NCBI GenBank assembly: GCA_034440615.1
Contig: JAOTOM010004011.1
Location: forward strand, 146,762 to 210,761
Length of the DNA stretch: 64,000 bases
Source of the DNA: Ashinkailepas kermadecensis
Taxonomy: Eukaryota; Arthropoda; Thecostraca; Neolepadidae
Reading direction: 5' to 3'
The notes under the pieces are model-generated. The model was not told the DNA's origin, did no database searches, and saw only the letters and a list, made by a program, of their open reading frames with translations. Shown here in pieces: positions 58,067-64,000 of the stretch. The stretch's first letter is position 1. Each line of letters starts with the position of its first letter. The position numbers were made by a program, and so were the translations under genes.

Positions 58067-58669
58067 CAGTGGCGTACTAAAGGGAAAAATGCCCCTCCCT
58101 AATGTTAGGCACCAAGGAAATGCTTTCACCCCTCGTCATCACAGTTCAGGTCTGCTGTGCTCTGATGCTCCATCAAGGCCGGTGTGTTTTAGCCTGCATC
58201 TGATCGCTGAAGTATTTTTATTTAAGCCGGTGTGTGTTGGTGTGTGGAGTGAGGAGGAGGGTAACGGTGACGGTGACGGTGACGATAGATCCGAGCCCAC
58301 TATATGGCACTGCAGTCGCATGCTATTACTCAGAGTTGTTATGTTGACACGTATTGTGCACTGCTCTTTTAATCAAGTGACTTCACCAGTTATTGGACGA
58401 TTTTCCCCGTTGTTGAGGATGCTGAATTAACATAAACATACACATCGTCGAATAAAAATCAGAATTTCTGAGATCTGAAAATATAGTGGGCGAAATCCGA
58501 TGAGTTTTGGTGGGGGGGGGGGGTGTCTAGTGCGTTGACACTTGGCCCCCCCCCCCAATATTTTTAAAAAATCGACACCCCTGCGCTTCAGCATGCACAT
58601 ATGCATACATCATACACATATGCATACATAGTGAGCAACTTAATTGTCCTGTGAAGCGGGCTCAATCTA
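58067..58669. other. Unassigned sequence beginning with a composite-element head
   Basis: 58067-58100 is a CAGTGGCGTAC-type head, after which similarity stops. GGTGAC repeats lie at 58263-58284. A G-rich and then C-rich pair (58509-58557) with 'gggcgaaatccgatgag' resembles an interspersed-repeat end. Confidence 0.4.
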
Positions 58670-58923
58670 CCAAAATCGCTTCTGAGTCAACGGATTTCAA
58701 CCCTAACTCCCCCCATCCTGTTTGAAGTTTTTATTTTGGCATCGCTTGATAAGTCACCTCACACTGCTCAAATTACACCTGCACTATCACTCAAAAATGT
58801 AAAATTCTCCAGTTTCAGGCATTCCAGTTAATAACGCCCGTTCGCCAAAACTCCGATGTTCGTGCACGTGTACACTCGCCTTGCGCATTCGGTGCATTCG
58901 CCACACTACCTGCGATTCTCCGG

Positions 58924-58925
<2 letters not shown>
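58670..58925 (-). mobile_element. Inverse tail fragment of the composite element
   Basis: This is the reverse complement of 43790-44045: 'gattcaaccctaac-ccccatcctgtttgaa', 'gataagtcacctcacactgc', 'aggcattccagttaataacg' and 'ctgcgattctccggtt'. It is cut off by an (AT)n tract at 58926. Confidence 0.8.

Positions 58926-59011
<86 letters not shown>
58926..59011. repeat. (AT)n microsatellite
   Basis: About 85 bp of pure AT followed by TC repeats. Confidence 0.97.
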
Positions 59012-59012
<1 letters not shown>

Positions 59013-59059
59013 TCTCTCTTCTCTCTATGGGTGTGTATGATGTATGCATATGTGCATAC

Positions 59060-59128
59060 TGCAGCGACTTGCTTTGTTAGCGCATTGACTCCTCAAAACT
59101 ACGCACTCCGTGACGTGAAGTTTTATGT
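59060..59128 (+). repeat. Dispersed repeat, inverse of 44478-44545
   Basis: 'gcgacttgctttgttagcgc' + 'attgactcctcaaaactacg' + 'cactccgtgacgtgaagtttt' matches the other copy at about 9 of 10 bases. Confidence 0.7.
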
Positions 59129-59513
59129 GACGGGCCCTGCACCAGTGCAGCCCGCAGGTGGACGCTGTGCTTCTGCACGTGCGCTAAAGCCGGCGTGTAT
59201 CCCATGCAGGGCGCCGTGCCACCGCCGACCAGGAGTGCTTACTGCGCACCAACCCAGCACGGTGCCCGCTGAGCCGGCGATCAAGTGGTCTTGAAAACGG
59301 CAGCACCAGTTGTGTATCTTAAACGGCCGACAGTTTTGATCCGATTTGTGAAGGGTTGTGTGTGTGTGTGGGGGGGGGGGGGTGATATAAAATAGTATGG
59401 ATAAAATATGGTCAAATCCAGGAACTTGCATGGAGGCACTCGCCTGGGGCAGGGGAAGGGGCGTCACTGCGAAAATCAATGGTGTTGCGCCTTTGGCGGA
59501 TTATTTCTTGAAT

Positions 59514-59545
59514 TCGTAGTGGGTGCACTCGAGCACCCACTACGA
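59514..59545. repeat. 13-bp perfect hairpin
   Basis: TCGTAGTGGGTGC (59514-59526) pairs with GCACCCACTACGA (59533-59545) around ACTCGA. Confidence 0.9.
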
Positions 59546-59557
59546 TCACATATCACA

Positions 59558-59614
59558 AGTTGGTTGGATATTAGGGTTTTAGGGCGCTTCAACTGCATTG
59601 GTTATACAGCGCCC
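59558..59614 (+). repeat. GGGCGC-hairpin dispersed motif, copy 4
   Basis: GGGCGCT (59582-59588) pairs with AGCGCCC (59608-59614), a 7-bp stem, one pair longer than in copy 2. Loop and 5' flank match the other copies. Confidence 0.75.
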
Positions 59615-62283
59615 AGAGCATATCACAAGATCACCTTTTGGTGTCAATGGATGTTTTCCTACTGAGAAGAGGGCACCCTTGGCTGGAAAATCCGATGAGA
59701 GGGGTGCGATGCACCCCAGCCATTTCATAGGGGCACATGCCCCCCCCCCCTATGACGCAACACGCAGTCAGCGCTTGGCTGGCAGTTATGAAATCAAAGC
59801 TGATTGGTCCACCATTGTCTAAGGTCCATCAGCGATGGACCGCCACCGACCTGGCCCCGTCGGAAAACCTATCAAAAATGCGTTCACGTTAAAAAAAAAC
59901 ATATTTCTGGCGAAAGCTGTCACAAATCAAAATAAAAGCAGGTCTACTTTGAGTGACGGAATTAGGACTTGACACGCTGTCAAAAAAAAGTTACAAAAAA
60001 TTTAAAAGGGTGACGATCGGGTCGAACAGGGCCGGGTTGCTCAGATGAACTTAGATACCATATACACTGCAGATTAGCTCAGGCTTCGCCCTCAATCGCA
60101 ATTGCATCCATGGTTTCGACCTGATGAAAGTGGGACGATAACGGGACTGCCCGTCATCAAGGCCAGCTGGATGGGCCGAGTGAGGCTGAATGCGCCGAAC
60201 TGGGTCAGTGCAAGGTGCAGGCAGAGAAAGCCGACGGCGAGAGGCCTGCGAATGAACACTGACGGCAGTTTCTCCTACTCGGAGGTGCCTCGGCAGCCTG
60301 CGCACGTGACCAGAATTCCAGCCACCGCCGCAGGGCGGCTAATTCATGCATGAATGCGACACAGACTGGTAGTCGACCAGAGGCACACACAGGCTTAGTA
60401 CCTGCGGGGGACGGCCACGGTTCAATTCGAGCCGAGGTGTGCGGTTTTGCTGCTGGCCAGACAAACCGAGCTTGGACACGAATGTGATTGGAGGGAAAGC
60501 ATGATATCTCTCACGACCCTGGTGTCGCCCCTGTCACCCCAGCCGAAAACGCTTACCGCCCAACACCAGATCATAGTTGGTGCTGATGCTGCTAGATCCG
60601 ATGACTTTTGAACATATCTAGCGACTTTCTCCGTAGCTGGCTGTCTGCGGCGCACCGCTTCCCCACGTTCATGTATGTTTTCTCTACTTGGCTCTGTGCT
60701 GCCAGGGAAAGCTGCAGGAAATGGAAGCTGCAGGACATGAAAGCAGGAGCGTAACCCAGAAAACTTTCCGAATGCGAAAGTCGTCAACCCACATGTTGAC
60801 GACTGTCGTCAACTTGTTATCTAAAAGAAGGTGTATGTTTTACCCCGAGCAGCTGTCTTAGTGCGGCTGAACAACACTGATGGATAGTTGTATGATATTG
60901 TGTGCCCCTGAACTTTGCTATTCACCCATAAGGTCAACATATGAGACCTTACGGAGGGGCTTCGCGAATAGAGATAATAGCGAAAAATGTCACTGAATAG
61001 GGAACATTCAGTTCCCTTCGTGCTTTTCTATGCATGCATGGATGAATAATTCGTAATATGCTGTACACTGATGTACATTTTCGCATGGGTCTTGACAAAA
61101 TGAAAAAAAATATTCGTATAGGATACCGAATTTTGTCTATCTGTATAGTCTGGCATGACACATATAAAGTCACAGGTCATGTCAAGTGGAAATATTTTAT
61201 CGATTACAAGAGTTCACATTTGTGCCGTAAATAAGGGCATTCGAGTAACACAACATTTAGACATTGGTCGATGCATGCATTAAATACCCATAATCATACC
61301 GATTGTCATAATCATAAGAATCGGTTGTCCTCGGGTCACATGAGGCCATCTGGGGAGAAGGTACCAAATTTCAGTTTTGGTTCAGTGAGCAATTGCGTTA
61401 CATGTGTATGAGCTAAATTTCCATGACGAGCTCGCAAAACGGACATTGGCTTTCATATATACGTGTACCACATGATATTATCGGTCGTGTTATGTACTAT
61501 ATATACGTGACAGTAAAATGTAGATTGTCATAGGTGCATGCATTTTCGGAGACCATCGTAATGCAAAATACAGAATAGTGATGGTCTGTTCATACCACAT
61601 ACACATGCTTGCTCATATTCTGAAAGCTTTTATAGCATATGCCTCTCACGTTAGGCCCTGGCAGACATTGACCTCTCTAGAATAGTTACATCTGGATTGC
61701 CTTGTCAGTATAATTTGGGTATATTATATCGGATCACAACCAGCAACCGCTTCAGGCGGTAAAAACACACACGATCGAGTTTGCAATGAGATTATAATAT
61801 GACCTCACATCGCATCTGAAAGCAGACATATGCATATGCATGTTTGACTTACGATGACATCACATGCAAGCATGTCATTGGTCACCGATATATCGATTTT
61901 ATAACGACTTGAATAGCTTTTCCAATCCTAAGCGGTGGTTATATATTAATAAAGTGAATAATATGAAAATGACCAAAGGAACCTAGTTGAGGTCACACGG
62001 CAACAAAATGACCTCTGGTACACCAAGTGTATCTGCATTTATTTGTCAGCATACATTCATCCGATTGTGCCCTATGACAACAAGCAACCGTTTGATACGT
62101 TAAAAACCGCACCTACGTAGGACATAATGTCGTCATTGGGACATGACCTAAGATGACCGACGTAATTTTTACACGCGATACCCAAGAAGTTCATTTGAAG
62201 GTAGGGAAAATCCCAAGGTGCTGCCTCAATTGATGTGGCTGATATCGCAGAAAACCGAAGGTGGCAATCCCCTCAGTGACTTG

Positions 62284-62502
62284 CGGGTCAACACGGAACT
62301 CCTGGTCCACATGGAACTCCGGGTTATCATGGAACTCCTTGCTATCATGGAACTCCGGGTTACCACAAAATTATGGGTTAGCATGATATCCGGGTTAACA
62401 CGGAACCCCGGATTAGCGTGCAACTCCGGATTAGCGTGCAAATCCGGATTAGCGTGCAACTCCGGATTAACGCGCAACTCCGGGTTAACATGGAACTCTA
62501 AA
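62284..62502. repeat. 18-bp tandem repeat array, about 12 copies
   Basis: The unit is GGAACTCCGGGTTAACAT, with a sub-family GCAACTCCGGATTAGCGT at 62410-62475. Since 18 is a multiple of 3, both strands encode six-residue repeats (SGLACN-type on plus). Sequence drift and absence of flanking domains argue against a real protein. Confidence 0.92.
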
Positions 62503-62838
62503 TTCCTGTCCTCCAGTGCGCTTTGTGTCCGCAAACTTCAGAAAACATTGGTGGGAGTACCTCCTCCCCATTCCCCAATAACATCCGTGCAGACCCTCCA
62601 TACTGATCTAGCCAGACGACCTAATCTAACCGCCTCCAAACGTTCTGTTCCACATAAGGAAAAAAAGCAGATTCCAGAAGTATCAGCTGTATTTATGTAT
62701 TTGATCTCATCTGACCTGGCCTGACTTGGGACCAGAGGAGTTCCAATCGCACACTGTGTCCGATTACGCAACATGGCAATGCTGAGGAAGCTCGGGCTCG
62801 ATACAGGAAGAACATGCAATCATGTCTTCTTGGGAAAA
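62503..62838. other. Unassigned sequence
   Basis: Nothing recognised. Confidence 0.35.
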
Positions 62839-62998
62839 CCTCGGGCAGCGAAGACTGATGTCAGTACGTCTCCGGCACATTTACTGGGACAAATTAACCT
62901 CGACAGCGAAGACTTATGTCAATACGACCCGGGCACATTTACTAGGATATATTAGCCTCGGCAGCGAAGGCTGATGTCAGTACTACTCGGGAACATTT
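62839..62998. repeat. 58-59-bp tandem repeat, three copies
   Basis: 'cctcgggcagcgaag' starts at 62839, 62898 and 62956. Each unit continues 'actgatgtcagtac' and 'cgggcacatttactagga'. Confidence 0.88.
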
Positions 62999-64000
62999 TG
63001 CAAAACCGTCACCTGACACCGCATTCAATTTTGTACCGAGGGATTACTAGCGGATCCAGGGGGAACCAATGCGACCATATCCCCCCCCCCTTGCCCTGAA
63101 AAGGCAGGGACGAAATCATTTGTCCCAATTTTTGGCAGGATAAGTATCCTAACCGAATACAGTCCAGATATCTCTTGCTCTCCCATCGAAAGGAAATATT
63201 GTCTACCAATGCGATCACGGATCACCCCATCACCCCACCCGCACTGAGACAAGTGGGTTATCTCGGCTTGAGCTAGAGGTGTGGCAGAATATGTAGACGG
63301 CTTTGCTGTAGGTAGCGATTGTCCATCACCTCTCGTTTCACGGTCCTTAAAACACTGCGATATTAGTCCAGGACCTCGAGTTGTTATTACCACACACAAG
63401 CCCTCTTGAAACAACCACACTTGATTACAAATCCCAGTTCTCGGTTCGTCGGCTCACGGTCCGTCCCCACGCCAAGACAGGTCACGATGTGATAGTCGCC
63501 GTATGGCGTTCAGCGGCAGCGATGTTGGCAGGCCGGCGTTTGATGGTGGTCTGTCCCTCCCGAGGGTCCTGTGTGGGGGTATTTATACGACTGTGTATTT
63601 ATACTACCGGAAAAGGCTTTTCTTTGACCTCTAGCCTAGTGCAGAGGTGAAAGTAAGTGTGCAACGCATAAATGTAATTGATGTGCTGAATCCTGGATGT
63701 TTATACGAACAATGAGGCCGACGCGCGCCTGGTTTATGTGAGCTGACAGCGTCTGGTGTCTCACCGGAGTTTATTTGGTGTGGTTTGCTGCGTAGTCTGT
63801 GATTTCGCAATTTGGAGCCTGGTTGGGGAGTGTGCGCTGTTACAATACCTCCCCCACCACAAAATGAGCATTTGAGTACCTATAAAAAAATGCGGGAGAC
63901 TGGCGTCTAAAGGGCTAGGGGAGACAATAGGGGACGAACCGTGCCGTGAACAACATTCCGCGCATGGTAGCAAACAAACGCTGGGTTGTCCCTGAATGGG
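62999..64000. other. Unassigned sequence
   Basis: A single CTAGCGGATCCAGGGGG end (63048-63064), followed by a C-run, resembles the 45915 hAT-like end. No partner end found. Nothing else recognised. Confidence 0.4.

Larger units (their letters stand above)
59129..62283. other. Unassigned sequence with two hairpins
   Basis: No gene recognised. It holds the palindrome at 59514-59545 and hairpin motif copy 4 at 59558-59614. A B-box-like 'ggttcaattcgagcc' at 60419 has no A box. Confidence 0.35.

Noticed and set aside
60360..60440. Possible tRNA or SINE based on 'ggttcaattcgagcc'
   Set aside because: The B box is imperfect and no A box or cloverleaf could be drawn upstream.
62218..62724. 168-residue frame with NSGLAC repeats
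   Set aside because: It comes from the 18-bp array. The non-repeat part has no recognisable features.

Overview
The window is eukaryotic and almost entirely non-coding. It has one spliced exon, long intergenic or intronic stretches, AT microsatellites, satellites, and dense nests of metazoan-type transposons (a CR1-like LINE, a Penelope-like element, hAT-like and TTAA-flanked inverted-repeat elements). TTAGG-rich runs and the transposon mix fit an invertebrate, perhaps an arthropod, but I cannot name the taxon. Nothing looks prokaryotic, and there are no operons. Most long open frames here are by-products of tandem repeats whose unit length is not a multiple of three.  LAYOUT. 1-12 kb: a TTAA-type inverted-repeat element (710-1617), a TTAGG-rich dispersed repeat, diverged direct repeats, and tandem arrays of 46, ~33, 33 and 44 bp. 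12.4-16.6 kb: a decayed Penelope-like retroelement with RT and GIY-YIG remnants, a 16-bp satellite, and the only recognisable host gene part, a first coding exon of an M1 aminopeptidase (minus strand, 16051-15651). An (AT)n tract and a second Penelope fragment lie just upstream of that exon. 18-24.2 kb and 41.4-44.1 kb, with a fourth copy near 57 kb: a composite repeat family with CAGTGGCGTACC-type inverted ends and a core of degenerate ~20-bp GGGGCC/AAAATCGC repeats. 24.5-28.9 kb: 28-bp and 38-bp arrays and an 0.8 kb C/A homopolymer block that looks like poor assembly. 30.9-31.8 kb: a TTAA-flanked element. 35.2-37.8 kb: a 16-bp satellite whose blocks repeatedly flip orientation. 45.7-47.6 kb: a tRNA-like sequence, a 686-bp hAT-like element with a perfect 8-bp target duplication, and a TTAA-flanked element, nearly back to back. 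48.5-50.2 kb: long inverted repeats of the TTAGG-rich family. 50.3-55.7 kb: a 5.4 kb hAT-type element with an 18-bp perfect TIR and perfect 8-bp target duplication, carrying a nested 32-bp inverted-repeat element and a dead CR1-like LINE. 56-64 kb: further composite-repeat fragments, a GC-rich 184-bp insertion, palindromes, and 18-bp and 58-bp arrays.  HOW IT FITS TOGETHER. The window records repeated insertion of elements into elements and into satellites. Three nestings can be dated in relative order from the sequence: the LINE inside the 5.4 kb hAT, the composite element inside a 78-bp satellite, and the GC-rich insert inside the composite array. Only the aminopeptidase exon looks like a functioning gene. 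Its remaining exons should lie to the left on the minus strand, in or beyond this window, but I could not identify any.
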